Source of the DNA: Effrenium voratum
Lineage: Eukaryota > Sar > Dinophyceae > Suessiales > Symbiodiniaceae
DNA length: 64,000 bases
Reading direction: 5' to 3'
Assembly: GCA_963377175.1 (NCBI GenBank)
Contig: CAUJNA010000824.1
Coordinates: forward strand, 816,001 to 880,000
Shown: piece by piece, positions 53,151 to 64,000 of the stretch
Layout: every line of letters starts with the position of its first letter
Position numbering within the stretch: the stretch's first letter is position 1
Notes under the pieces: generated by a model
What the model was told of the DNA's origin: nothing
Database searches by the model: none
What the model saw: only the letters and a program-made list of their open reading frames with translations
Made by a program: the position numbers and the translations under genes

Positions 53151-54432
53151 AACGCTTTCGATGGGTGATTGCCAGGCTGCTTGTTCACCCCCAACAACCA
53201 ACCCGAAACCATGCGAAAGTGCTTGGTGGCTGCATCCGCATCACTCCACAGGTCGTCCAGGCAAATCCCAGCAGCCTTATGATCACCTGCTTGGCCCAAA
53301 AAAGCCAAGCTCATTGCTGACATATGCTTCTTTTTTGGGGTATAGAAGCAGGACCCTAGATGGCCACGCGAGCAACAGCTTAAAGCTTGACGGTCTCGAG
53401 GTATGTCTCTGTGCCGGCGCCGATCCTGGCAACCAGCAGCTATATGCTGCTCGGTGCGCAGCTGGGGAGCGTTCTTGAAGTGGATTGTCACTTCCAGGGT
53501 CAGGAGTTATGCATGGGGAGCCCTCCAATAATTTCTGTAACTTTCATGGGTCTCTTTTCTCTTTTGGGAATTGCACCAGGCCCCAGATAGCATGGGAGAT
53601 TGCAACCGCCAGCACCTTGGCTGCATCGCCAAGCAGCAACGCCAGCAACCGCCGCACCATAGCACCTTGAGCGCACTAAACAGCAACTCCAGGGTCTCCT
53701 TTGTCTTCCCCAATCATTCCCCAGATGGCTGAAAGCCATCGAAAGGTTACTCGGGTTCTTACTTCAGGGGCAAGCTGTTTTGCGAGTTCGGGCCAGCTTG
53801 GCGCTGGTCAGAGTGCTCAGGGGGTCTATTTTGCTCTGAAGGTGCCAGGATGCAGTCCCTTCGACCCTTCGATTTGTGGCCTTTGCCCACTGCTTTGGTT
53901 GGGACATAGCTTGCTGCAACCCTCAACATGTCCAACTCAAAAATGCGGCTCTGGCCCCAACGTGGGGTGAGAACCCTCTCGCGCACGCAGCTTGCACGAT
54001 GATTGGAAGACCAGCGGCGCTGCGCGGTGATTCCCATGGGTTTTCAGCGGGCGGACAGCACTGGCGTCTGCTCCAGGTCTCCCTAGAACCCTCAAAATGT
54101 CTACAACAAATGGGTTAGGGTGGACAAAAACAACAATAATACATATATATATATATATATATATGTATATTGGTAGTTTGAGGCTCCAGGTCTGGTCTTG
54201 AAATCTCCAGGTTTCCCGCCTTCGGTTTGTTAGCACCGTTGCCCTCCAGGTCTTGAAATCTGCAAAGTTCGGTTTTCCGCCGTCGGTTTTTGCCACTGCT
54301 CGGAGCTCAGGACCAGCGGGCTGCAAGGTTACGGGCGCGGCGCCTCAGAGGGATTTCCCTGCGGTTCCCTGTTCCTTTGGTGCATCCCCTTAGGTGCTCC
54401 TCTCTTTTGTGTTGGTTTAGTTGTTGGGTTTC
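53151..54432. repeat. Host DNA with TA tract and a short duplication
   Basis: TA tract at 54140-54163. CTCCAGGTC..TCTTGAAATCT with a following CCGTCGGTTT-like segment occurs at about 54184 and 54245. No gene recognised. Confidence 0.4.
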
Positions 54433-55065
54433 CTTTGGTGCATCTTGCCAAGGGATGTTAGGACTTGAGAACTTTTTGCTAACTAATGGGTTTTCCGTAC
54501 GACACCACTAAAAGTCAGTCACTTTTAGCAGGGGAGCGGAAAGCAACCAAGGTTTGGAACCTCCAAAAGTGGTAGAAAACAACGGGCCAGCGAGTTGATC
54601 AGCTTTTGATTCGGGGAAGTCCGGCGACCCCAGGTTCAGGACAAGTCATATTTGCTCTTGTTGGTTTAGAAGGAATCGATCTCATTCGATTTCACTACTG
54701 GACATATGGTCTCATTCCTTCCAGGGGGGTTATGCAAATGGAAGATAACGCGTTTACCCATACTCAGTTGTTCAAATATGTTCAAATCGAATCGACCTTT
54801 TGACCTTTTCGTTTCCCTTCTTGGTCCATTTTTAGTAGGGGTCCCAAAAGGTTAGCCTTGTAATTCCAGGTCCTTTGGGCAAGTGAGAATCCCCGCTGTT
54901 TTTGTTGGCAGGTTTGCAACCTATGCGCCACAATTTGAGAACCTGGATAACATGGTTGTTGTTGGGAACCATTTTACATTTTTGCTTATTTTGTGGTTTA
55001 GTGGGTGAAATCCCCACTTAACTGCTAACAAATGATTTTTTGCTCCGCTTCCAACGTCAACCAAG
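54433..55065. repeat. Cluster of three inverted-repeat elements (B1, A-like, B2)
   Basis: Family B1 at 54433-54551, a diverged family A copy at 54647-54743 (ATTTGC ... GCAAATGG), and family B2 at 54951-55065. Three families within 630 bp suggests preferred insertion into one host intron or intergenic interval. Confidence 0.6.
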
Positions 55066-55820
55066 ATAAAAGGTCACACTCAGAAATAGGAGCGTCTCAT
55101 GTTTGGAAAGGAAGGACAGGTTCCCATAGGGAACCGTCTCCCTAAGAATTCCGGAAAAGCCCGCCATGTGTCGTAGTGAATACTCTGCAAATTTACATGT
55201 AACTCAAAACGGGGTGACCCAAAAGGGGACTCCTGTTGGTTGCTTGGGTATGTTGAATTTCAGAATAGCGTGTGGTTTCTAAATTCTACCTGAGTCTACT
55301 TCTAGGGAGATCATTGTTAAATGGGTGTGTCTTTTTTAAGACCCCCCCGTCCCAAAGTTGTGGTGTTCCTCTTGGTTTTCCTGACGGGTATATATCCCTT
55401 TTGGGGGACCCCTAACAAAACCCCAACAAAGAGGCACCCCGACTAACCAAAGCGGGTTTTGTCAGACCTCAGACTTGCAATACGCTTCGCATGCCACGCA
55501 AATTTCACGAGGGCTACTGTTTCCGGTCCGAGCCAGAGCGTCAAAAGCATTTCCAGGAGTGCTTTGTCCGACACCCAAAGTGAACATTTTGAGGGGTTCC
55601 CCTTTTGTTGGGTTGTTTCCCTTAACACCATTTAAAGGGTCATTTTGAGGACATCACGAGAGCACCAGAAGCCCAACTAGAGGCATAAGCGAATAATCTC
55701 AAGCACATGCAGCACAACCACGACGTTCGAAAATGGGAGGCCTGGGAGCAAAAGGCCAGTTCTTTGCCAGCGCAAGTTCATCGAGCAGATGCTCGCCCCA
55801 GAGGAGCAGATGAACTTCAT
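55066..55820. other. Host DNA, nothing identifiable
   Basis: No gene or repeat family recognised. Confidence 0.35.
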
Positions 55821-55936
55821 CTAGGTCCCCCAGTAGTGCCCTTTCCCACCCCTTTTTTGGTTGGGAGGGTTCCCCTAAAACAGACTACAGAAAAAAGTTG
55901 GTACTCTGATTCTAACCTCTCTACTAGAGGACCTAG
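55821..55936. repeat. Family E element, copy 3 (best ends)
   Basis: CTAGGTCCCCCAGTAGTG pairs with CTCTACTAGAGGACCTAG. TCAT immediately precedes the left end and follows the right end, a possible 4-bp target duplication. Confidence 0.75.
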
Positions 55937-56721
55937 TCATTGAGGGTCGTGGAGCTCGCAGCTTCAAGGCGCCGAAGCCTAGTCCCACTGCGGGCGGTTG
56001 CGAAGCTGAGAGCAGTTCAAAGATGGGTCTGGGCCAAGACCCAGATACCTTTTTGTTGGCAACTGCCCTTTTGTTTGGTCCATTTTGGAAAGGAATCTGG
56101 GCGGCAAGGGGGGGTATCAGGGTTTTGACCCACAGCCATATTGCCCACGTGCCGTGCTTTCCACATCTTATCGTGTGGTGACAGCCTGACGCCACGAACG
56201 CATGAGTAATCCCTTCAGCCCCGTTCTGCAGTGTTTTCTGAACTTGTCCGGTGGGTACATGGCAGTGACGTCAACGCTAAAGCCCTCAAAAGGGATAGTA
56301 GCTGTGTCGCTGGCTGCGCAAAAATGTGTATCGGGATCACCCGTTCTAGGTTCTTGGGATCAAACCATGTGCGAATCAACCATTAGAGCACGGGGGGGGA
56401 GCCCAAGTAAACCCCGACTAAGCCCAGAACAAGGCCTGAAGGCTTACTTGGGCTCCCAGCTTCCAGCAATGCCCTTGGCAAAGCTTGGGAAATCCAAGGC
56501 GGTAGTTTCTGCGCTTGATCGGGCCAGGCCAACGAGTCTGGGGTTTTTTGGCTTAGTACTGGTCTGCCCAACAGGTCTGGTTTTCTTTTTTTTTATGTAC
56601 TGGTTCGCCCAACAAACCTGGGGGGGGGGGGGGGTTCGGAGGAATCCCCGGGCTCCAATGGATGATATCCGCATAGGAAATCTTAGGAATTGAGCCGAGG
56701 GGTTTGGCCCACCACTTGTTT
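55937..56721. repeat. Host DNA with an inverted repeat and near-duplicated phrase
   Basis: GGGAGCCCAAGTAA at about 56398 and TTACTTGGGCTCCC at about 56443 form a perfect 14-base stem. TACTGGT(C/T)(T/C)GCCCAACA occurs twice near 56556 and 56599, before a G14 run. Confidence 0.5.
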
Positions 56722-56830
56722 GGGCGATGTGGTCGCGGATCTTTGGACTTTTCAAAGCTGTTTGGTTGAAAGAGGCGGATGGTCCGAATTGGAGCCACAA
56801 AAAGTTGAAGACTTTGTGAAGAGGGTCAAC
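56722..56830. repeat. Family F repeat, copy 5
   Basis: GGATCTTTGGACTTTTC ... GGAGCCACAAAAAGTTGAAG ... AGAGGGTCAAC. Confidence 0.6.
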
Positions 56831-58357
56831 GTTCCGGGTCGTATCATAGGTGCGCCGTGCCAGCATCGGCCGGCTCCTTCTCGCTCCTTGGCACGAGAGG
56901 AAGTGATCTTTTATGAGGATAGGGCCATTCTTGGGAGGTGCACTCATGGGGCTTGCGAGGAGCATCAACAGCATCATTAAAATTGATTTAGGGGTGAATT
57001 TGGGACACATAGTGTTTGGATTTGCGTCTGATGTCCGCCAACAAGGTGTCAACTGTCAGCAACTGTCAGGAGCAAACGGCTTAGAGCTCTCTAGCTCAAG
57101 GCAGACATGTGCCGACCAAGCTAGCAAGAGAGCCAGCCAGCCGGCCAGCCAGCCAAACTAAACACATTCAACAAAATGCCGAACACAGACAACAACAATA
57201 ACACGTTCAAACAAATGTCGAACCAGCACAAATCAAAACAATTTCACAAATCCTTCAAACAATGCCAAATATACCAACACAAATCAGTAGCCTAAAAACA
57301 AAGGCGCACGCCTTGTATGTTCTTTTGGGCAGCCCTTTTGAAAAGCTTGCCAAACTGGATCGTCATCGAATGTCTTTGCGGTCGGCATGGTTCTAACGTA
57401 TCTAAGTGTTCAAGGCCTTTTCACGTACGTGTTTGAATGTTTGTTGGGTTCATGTTTTCTTGGCGGTTCCCAGCCAGCCTTTTTATGGACGTTTTAGATG
57501 TGTTTCTGCAAGGGGGCGTAGCCAACTACGAGCCTCTGAGAGTTTCGCATCTGGATTTTCAGGAAACAAGACGCTAGCCCTGGCCCCTTTTTTTGGGGGG
57601 GAAATTGGGGGAGGAGATAAATAAACCCTGGGGATTGTCGTTGATGGTTCCATTTTTCCATGGGAAGACCAGAGAAATTCACCCCCCACCCCCCTCCCGC
57701 CGGGGGTCGCTGGTTTGGGCCCCACGGGACTGCACCATACGTACGCCCGAGGGTGCCGGGCGGCGCCATCCCCAGGCGAGTGCGGCGCGCCGTGACGCAT
57801 CCAACCCGAGGTTTAGGGGGGGCCGTCTTTTTGTGGAGTCACAGTCAGAGCACCCCTTGGATATTTGCAGGGTAGCAAGTGACACTCCCAGCCAACGGGC
57901 GCCTTTGCCGCCTTTCTAATTCTTTGCATTGTGTGTAGACAATGTCATTGCCAGGTTTTGATCATGACTCAGTCTGATCGACGTTTCATTCTTTCAAACC
58001 ATCTTGGGGATGATACTCTTGACTCTTGTGCTTTGAGGAGATTTCACCTCGAAATGGGAAAGCTTCCGAAGGAAATGCAGTTGACCTAAGAGGAAGGATG
58101 TTGACAGATTCTATGTTAGGTGGGAGGGTAACAAAGGAAACAACCCTGAACTACCAGAAGGAATGTCTGGTTACCTACGATTGCCACATGTGGTCACCAT
58201 GATCCGCTTGGCCTGTTTTCTAAATGATCTTGGAGACATGGGTTCTTTACAGGTCCACCACTGGCGGTTTTCAGCCTTTTGGGTTGCCATGTAGGCCTGT
58301 CAAAACTCCAAACGTCAAGCTTCCGCGGATTCTTACGAAGAGCACCCCCCATCCAAG
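56831..58357 (+). other. Host DNA with a possible upstream exon
   Basis: From the ATG at 57485 the + frame MDVLDVFLQGGVANYEPLR, then VSHLDF, reads like coding sequence for about 27 codons without a clear donor. GCCAGCCA repeats lie near 57131-57155. No other feature. Confidence 0.25.
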
Positions 58358-61300
58358 AAGGACTTGCTCAATCGACTCCGGTGGGTCAACCAGCTGTCCG
58401 GTCCTCCGTGCGATTTTGCCGAGCAGGAACTGGAGGGGTGAGCGGCAACTCCGCCTTCTCGTTCGTAGCCCCGTCCTCCCAGCCCTCGGAAAGAAAGGAG
58501 GGATTGGGCCGGGTTTGTTTCCCAACACTTAAAACAAATGTGCGCCGAATTCCCCATAGAGATTCTTCTGGCAGTGCGTAGCTGACCTTTTTCTTTCTTA
58601 GGAGATGCTTGCAATGCTGGTAGAACCTGCAGGTTTGAACCTTGTCTTGTCCCATGCCAGCCTACCCCATGGTTTTGGGCACTCTTTTGATTTCCCACAG
58701 GATCGATTTGGACAGCGCCAAAGCCAGCTGAAATTCCCAGGCACTTTCAGCGGATTCGCCAAACACCCACCGAAAACAGTGGGGCTCGGGGAATGACAGA
58801 AGATTCGCCGAAGACCAAGAAGCCCAGAGGGGCCCTATCGATTTTGGTTCCACGGAATGCTTTCGGGTGAAAACCATCCATTTGCTGAAATATTTGTTGT
58901 TTTTTGCCCTGTTGGTTTTAAAGTTTAAAGGGACTCTATCACTACTGAAATCGATTCCTTTTCTTTTTTCCAGGGGTCTTAACCAAATGGATGAAACCCG
59001 CTCGAGTTTCCAGATACCCAAGCAGCTTCAGCGGCGGCTCCTTTGTGGTGCCCCCCGGCGGGCCCGGACCTCGGATTCCCATCAAGACCCGAAAAAAGGC
59101 GCAGCTGCGGCGGGCACATGGGTGAGGTGGGTGGAGAACATCCACCTGGTTGGGATGGATGAAGCCCTTTGGGAGAAAGCGCCAACCAAGTGGCGCAGGA
59201 TTTTGTCAGCAAGACCGTTTGTAATGTTGACTCCGGATTTTTTGAAACCAACCTGTTAGAATGGGGGTGAAAAAGCATTTTTTGTGTGATGAATCCCCAC
59301 AAAAAGAAACACCCCCACAATCAATGGACTTATTTTAAGTGACCCCTTTGGGTTCCGTCTTCTCCTGCAGAAGGCCTTGAGGGCTGACCCCCTTTCCCAC
59401 GAACTCCCCTAAAAACGCGTGGCCCCACGTGCCGCCGCACCAGCCTGGAAACCACCAAAGCGCCCCTTGAGGAACATCGTCGTCGTGGACAAAATCCTGC
59501 ACCAGTTGGGACAGATGAAATTTGAATATTGAGATAAACCCTTGCCGACTGGTGCAGGAATTTGTCCGCACACAGTACGGGCCGTTTGAGCCGCTACCCC
59601 GTGCCCCCCAACCACATCCGGCAAGACATGCCTATCCAACCTCGGTCTACTTAAGGGGCAGATGCTGACTGAACAAGGTTACACACGTCTTTGAAAGCAA
59701 ACCTTGAATGAACTCAGATGCCCGGTAACCATGTGAAACAAGGGCATCGGGCATCCTTTTTGAGCTGGCTGAGTTTAAAGAGGAATCCTTCCAAAACGAT
59801 GTTGCACCAATGGTAGGAATCCAGTGGGCAACGTGAAGATGCTTAAGGACGTGGATCCCGTTTCCCTCAAGTTTCCCCGAAATTATCACACAACGCATCA
59901 AGAACTCCCATGCCAAGATCATAAATCGAGAGCAACCGAAACCGGAAATCCTTTGGGAGCCCTCCCTACTCTCCCACCAACAAACATGGAACCTGCCCAG
60001 AGTCACCCCTGGATTGCGGCTGTGGGTTTGTTGCACGTGGGCTGTGAGTTTGTTGCATGTGATTCGCGGATGAGAGGGGGTTCCGCACATTCCTCCTGCA
60101 TTTGCGTGGCTTTGCTTTGCGAACTTGGTCAACGGAATCTACCAGCTCGAGAACGATGTTTGACCTTCAGGAGGGACAACTCGTCAACGAATCAGAGCTT
60201 CGGCAATGCCCTGTTCTATTTGGAACACGCGTATTCATTATCGTGTCTGTCGGCAAGTCGGTCAATCCCGAAGCGCAAAATAATTGCTATTCGCCAATGG
60301 TGGCCATGAACAACACACTATGTTTCGTTTGGTGGCTCCCAGCCATCCCCATTAGCCTTTTAGCTTTTTAGGGTTTTGTGGGGGTGTCCATTTAAGCCAC
60401 TAAAAGTTAAACTTTTAGCAGGGGATCTGAGGACAGCCCAGTAAATTCTGAAAACACACCACTCTACAACATCTATTCTATTGAATTTTGAAAATACACA
60501 ACTTCCAAGCTTCGAGGGCTTCTTTGAAGCGGACATTTGTGGTTTAGCTAGCTTCCCACTACCATGTTACAGGAGTGTATGGTCTCAAGCTTGGGTGCCA
60601 AAAAAGGGACTTGGCCCCCAACAATGGTGGGCCCCAACCCTGTGGTGTCCCTTTGATTGTTCTTTTTGGCACCCCGGAACTGCTACCTGAGCATAGGTGT
60701 CCTTTTGGTTGTTGTGGTGGAAGAATAAATGGCGATTCCTGGTTTACCTGGTTTAATCATCCAAAGCCATCTATTTGCCCAAGCAGGACACCTACTGTGG
60801 ATGGACGAAATCCTGCACCACTTTGAAAGTATTGGAAACCATTGTTGGTTGGTATTTAGAGAGGGGAATCGAATCAGAAACCAGGGTTTCTGAACGGTGG
60901 TGCGAAATGGATTTCGCAACCATCCACAGTAGGTGACCTTTTGCCTAGAAATAGATGGATTTCCCTCTTAAATGGTTTATAAAACTGGAAGCCGATGTTA
61001 CTTGTTGCACCCCAGAACTGCTACCTGAGTCTAACAAGAGTCGTTGCGCCTTGGTTGCCCTTTTTCCCCCAAGCCTCAGGTCCTACGTGCCGCCGGTGGC
61101 CTACGTGCAGCCCAGCGGCTCCTTCGTGGCGCCGCCCGGATACGCGCCGCGGCCCGGGGTATTTTGGGGGACGAGCTCACCGATTCGGGGGGCATAACGT
61201 CGACTTCCATTTGCTGAAATGAACATTTGTTATTGTCCCTTGTTGGTTTTAAAGGGAATCTATCACTACTGGAAATATGTTTTTCCAAGGGGTCTTAAGC

Positions 61301-62858
61301 AAATGGAAGTCGAGCTCAGGGTAAAGATCCTTTACTTGGGGATCCCTTATTTCAGGTTTTGTTGAATCATTGTAAAAAGCAGATAGTTTCATTTAAGCTT
61401 CCACAATATGGAGTAACATTTGTTCTTCCCCTCATGTGCTTTCCTCCGTTTGTTGGGTTTTCCTTTTAGTCAAATACAGGCATGTGTAGCATAGCTTTGC
61501 TTGTCGAGTTTGCCTTGGCATCCCTTTGCGGATAGTTTATGTCGAGCGCCTCGATGCGGGAGAAACGCCATCATGATGTAGGTCCTTCACTGGGGATTCC
61601 TTACTTCCTGTTTTTGGAGTTATAGGAAGACGTACGTATATACGCGTCTATGATGTCCTTTGTGTGTTGATCTTGTACCTTTCAGGTAATAGTAAGCTAT
61701 GTCTTGAGGGCTATCCACAGAGTGGAGGGGAGCGGGACAGAGGCCACAAGCCAGGTGCTGCAACAAATTAGACACTGGGAGGAGCAGATCCGGACAGAGA
61801 ATCCCAACATCTAGCCCAAAACATCATAGCAGCACTACAAATGGTGATCCTGCTGGAGAACAGCAAGGAATGGGTGGCGAAAGCATGAGCCATACCGTGC
61901 CCTCGCCAACTGAAAGCTTTTGTGGGGTTGTTGAGCCAACAAAACTCGTACTGTAGTGCTGTAAGATTTTCCGTCAAGCCCTGTTTCCATTCCCTTCCCA
62001 GTCCTGTGGTCCGCTTTGTTTCGCCTTGTTTAGGGCGCTTGAATATCAAGAGACAAAACAAGTACCCCTTTCGTTCGGCCCGCTTGGGCAGCGCTTTTAA
62101 ATCAGCGGAGACAATCCGGGCTGGGTGCTAGGCTGGCGTAGGCTTTTATGCGCAGCCTGTTGTTTCATCCCTCGCGTAGGCTTCTCGCGTAGGCATTTCT
62201 TGAACAAGACATGATTCAATACCATTTGCCAAACTGCAGAACCACGACTGCTCACTTGAAAAATCGTTCTTACTTTTGCGGGGACACCCCCGCAAATAAT
62301 TCGCCAGGTTGATGAATCTGTATTTGCCAATCTCCCCCCCAATAGGCTCTCCACCCACCAAGGCCGCATGTGGTTTTCGCCTTTTTCTTATTGTTTTCCG
62401 GCTTGTTCAGCCACAAACCCGCTGGGTTTTTTGGGGCTCACTTGCAGGGTCTCTGAGCATGCCAAAAGTTCCATTCCGGAACCCCGAATTGGTCGGTCGC
62501 AAAGGAGAGCTGGCTTGTTCTGGAGGTTGAGTCTTGTATGAGGGCGTTTGGCATTTGTTGGAGGAATGCTCTGTGACTGCATGCATGGGCACAGACGTCG
62601 GGGCCGCCATTGCGCAACTCGAATGTATGTTTGTGTGGACAGTCGTGTGCGGGTGGGTGTCAATTTTCGGGATCCCCTTTAAAAGGCGAAAGGTGGCACC
62701 AGGGTTTAAAAGGGCCCCATGGTTTTGACAACCCCCACACATGTGCAGTTGGCTGTCGCCTTGGTGCGTCTTTGAGCGGGGAGGAAGCGCTGGCCAGCCC
62801 AGGTGCCACCCGCGCTGGGCAGCAGCTCCTACGTGCCGCCCATAGGCCCCACGCCGGG
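58358..62858 (+). CDS. Partial host gene: four phase-consistent exons
   Basis: Exon 58358-58437 (KDLLNRLRWVNQLSGPPCDF, AEQELE) ends at donor GTGAGC in phase 2. Exon 59014-59121 starts after TTTCCAG, continues the phase (YPSSFSGGSFVVPPGGPG ...) and ends at GTGAGG in phase 2. Exon 61080-61158 follows the pyrimidine-rich acceptor CCCCCAAGCCTCAG, continues the phase (SYVPPVAYVQPSGSFVAPPG) and ends in phase 0 at GTATTT. Exon 62803-62858 follows GCCCAG (VPPALGSSSYVPPIGPTPG). The encoded product is a Pro/Ser/Gly-rich, SYVPP-repeat, probably disordered protein of unknown function. Introns hold families A, C and D. The model rests on splice-site and phase agreement only; ends are unknown. Confidence 0.4.
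58875..58993. repeat. Family A element, copy 2, within an intron
   Basis: CATCCATTTG pairs with CAAATGGATG. The interior carries GTTGGTTTTAAAG, TCTATCACTACTG and CCAGGGGTCTTAA. It ends 20 bases before the inferred acceptor at 59013. Confidence 0.7.
59485..59578. repeat. Family C element, copy 3
   Basis: GTGGACAAAATCCTGCACCA pairs with TGGTGCAGGAATTTGTCC. The interior is unlike the other copies. Confidence 0.65.
60329..60441. repeat. Family D element, copy 3
   Basis: TTGGTGGCTCCCAGCCATCC to GAGGACAGCCCAG with the core CTAAAAGTT-A-AACTTTTAG, shared with family B1. Confidence 0.7.
60790..60933. repeat. Family C element, copy 4 (fullest)
   Basis: CCTACTGTGGATGGACGAAA...CCTGCACCAC pairs with GTGGTGCGAAATGG...CATCCACAGTAGG. 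The interior shares AAGTATTGGAAACCATTGTT with copy 1 at 22593. Confidence 0.75.
61200..61313. repeat. Family A element, copy 3 (perfect 16-bp ends)
   Basis: TCGACTTCCATTTGCT and AGCAAATGGAAGTCGA are exact inverted repeats. The interior matches the family (TTGGTTTTAAAGGGAATC, TATCACTACTGGAAATAT). It lies 41 bases after the inferred exon 61080-61158. Confidence 0.8.
61314..62802. other. Host DNA (inferred intron) with a GC hairpin
   Basis: TTTGCGGGGACACCCCCGCAAA-type hairpin at 62274-62297, second copy of the one at 21653. No other feature recognised. Confidence 0.4.
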
Positions 62859-63059
62859 GTTTTCTGCCCACAGTTTGCATTTGGCCTTTCTGTTTGGGAT
62901 ACCCTTTTGTCTCTTTCAACGCTTTATGTTAGCTCTTTGCGTTTGTATTCCCTGTTCTTCAGGGACCTCCTTGCCCTTTTTGTTTGGTCAATCTCCCCGG
63001 AAACATGTCAACCAAGGACGCTTGCCAGCTCTTTTTCTAGCAGCCAGACGTGCAATCGA

Positions 63060-63893
63060 ATCTTTGCTTGCTTGTTTCGGTTGCTTGGTTTCTTCTACAC
63101 TGCGACGTGTTTTTGTTTTGTGTGTTTCTTTTGTTGTGTTTCGCGTTGTGTTGGTTTGACGTCCGGCAACGCCGCGCCTGCGTATTTGTGTGTGGTGCAC
63201 GTGGGCTTGCTATGCTTGTTTCTGTGTCTGGTTGGTTGGTTTGCTTGCGTTGGCGTGGTTCTTTCGTTTTGTTTGCTGCGCGCGGTTCGTTTTGACATGT
63301 GTTCATTTGTGTTTTTGGTTGTTTGTGTGATTGTATTTGTTTGTTTGTTTGTTTATTTCTTTGTTTGTTTGTGTGCTTGTTGTTTCAAGTGGTGTCTGCT
63401 ACATCTCTCGCTGGCTGGCTCGCTCGCTTGCGTGCTTGCATTTCAGTTGATTGTTGATTGCTGCTTGCTCCTTGGTTTGTTTGTTTGTTTGTTTGTTTTT
63501 TGTTTGTTTGCGTGTTTGTTTGTTTGCCTTCCTGCTGGATTATTTATTGCAGTTGTTTTGCTGTGTTTTGTTCTGTTTTGCCTTTTGATCTCATCGCTGC
63601 TTTGCTTGTTCGTTTGTTCGTGTTCGCTGGTTTGGTTTTTGGTTTGTTCGGTTGTTCATGGTTGCGATTGATTGCAAATTATATGTTTGTTTTGTTGGTT
63701 TGTTGGTTCTTGTTCGTGTTCTTGTTCTTGTTCTTGTTGTTGTTGCTGCTGCTGTTGCTCGTTGTTGGTGGTGGTGGTGGTGGTGTCCTCGTCGTCGTCG
63801 TCGGCGTCGTTGTTGTCGTCGTCGTTGTTGCGGTTGTGGTTGTGGTTGTGGTTGTGGTTGTGGTTGTGGTTGTGGTTGTGGTTGTGGTTGTGG

Positions 63894-63948
<55 letters not shown>

Positions 63949-63957
63949 CGTTGTCGG

Positions 63958-63995
<38 letters not shown>

Positions 63996-64000
63996 CCGTT
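63060..64000. repeat. G/T-strand-biased low-complexity tract ending in GTTGTG, GTT and GTCGTT arrays
   Basis: TTTG/TGTTTG-type sequence dominates from 63060, with TGTT(C/G)-type repeats to 63730. Then GTTGTG arrays (63829-63893), pure GTT (63894-63947) and GTCGTT (63948-64000). The 353-codon ORF across this region is low complexity and not a gene. Confidence 0.85.

Noticed and set aside
62610..63671. 353-codon ORF on + in the T/G-rich tract
   Set aside because: Most of it translates TTTG/TGTT repeats into Cys/Phe/Leu/Val low complexity, with no domain; it overlaps the inferred exon at 62803 in a different frame.

Overview
The window joins two very different DNAs. Positions 1 to about 20,134 are strongly AT-rich, compactly coded and viral. 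Positions from about 20,135 to 64,000 are GC-richer, almost devoid of long real ORFs, and packed with microsatellites, short inverted-repeat elements and exon-sized coding islands, as in a large eukaryotic nuclear genome. TTTAGGG-type telomere-like tracts, extreme repeat content and exon islands all on one strand fit a dinoflagellate host, but no species-diagnostic gene was found.

The viral part is a polinton-like virus (PLV), either integrated or assembled against host DNA. Its morphogenesis block (about 0.4-12.5 kb) has a C5 cytosine methyltransferase, an A32/FtsK-HerA packaging ATPase, a double-jelly-roll major capsid protein, a probable penton protein, a GxSxG lipase-like protein, zinc-finger proteins, a long fibre ending in a Peptidase S74 chaperone, and several small probable virion proteins. 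Its replication/integration block (12.5-19.7 kb) has a paralogous zinc-ribbon gene family, an rve-type integrase, and a giant replication protein combining family B polymerase motifs, an SF1 helicase and a C-terminal CxxC/HNH-like module.

Two promoter classes can be read from the DNA. A long bipartite motif (TTTCTTGTA ... GTATTTAAAGAAATA) precedes the replication-side genes, and a short TCTA motif in AT-rich DNA precedes capsid-side genes. A 49-bp self-complementary sequence occurs in inverted orientation at 233-281 and 19,650-19,698, bracketing 19.5 kb. However, a virus-type gene with the same early promoter lies outside the left copy, so this repeat may not be the true terminus. A 14-bp inverted repeat at 19,746 and 20,121 brackets the last AT-rich segment before host DNA.

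The viral genes are damaged or mis-sequenced. I count seven single-base frameshifts, nearly all explicable as gain or loss of one base in an A/T-rich run, and four in-frame stops, all TAA. The capsid, penton, methyltransferase, integrase and polymerase genes are all affected.

In the host part I find at least six families of roughly 100-130-bp elements with inverted-repeat ends (called A-F here), a three-copy tandem duplication at 44.7-46.9 kb, an inverted-repeat-bounded element with C/G tracts and CCCTAAA-like repeats at 39.4-40.1 kb, and a phase-consistent chain of four short exons on the + strand at 58.4-62.9 kb.
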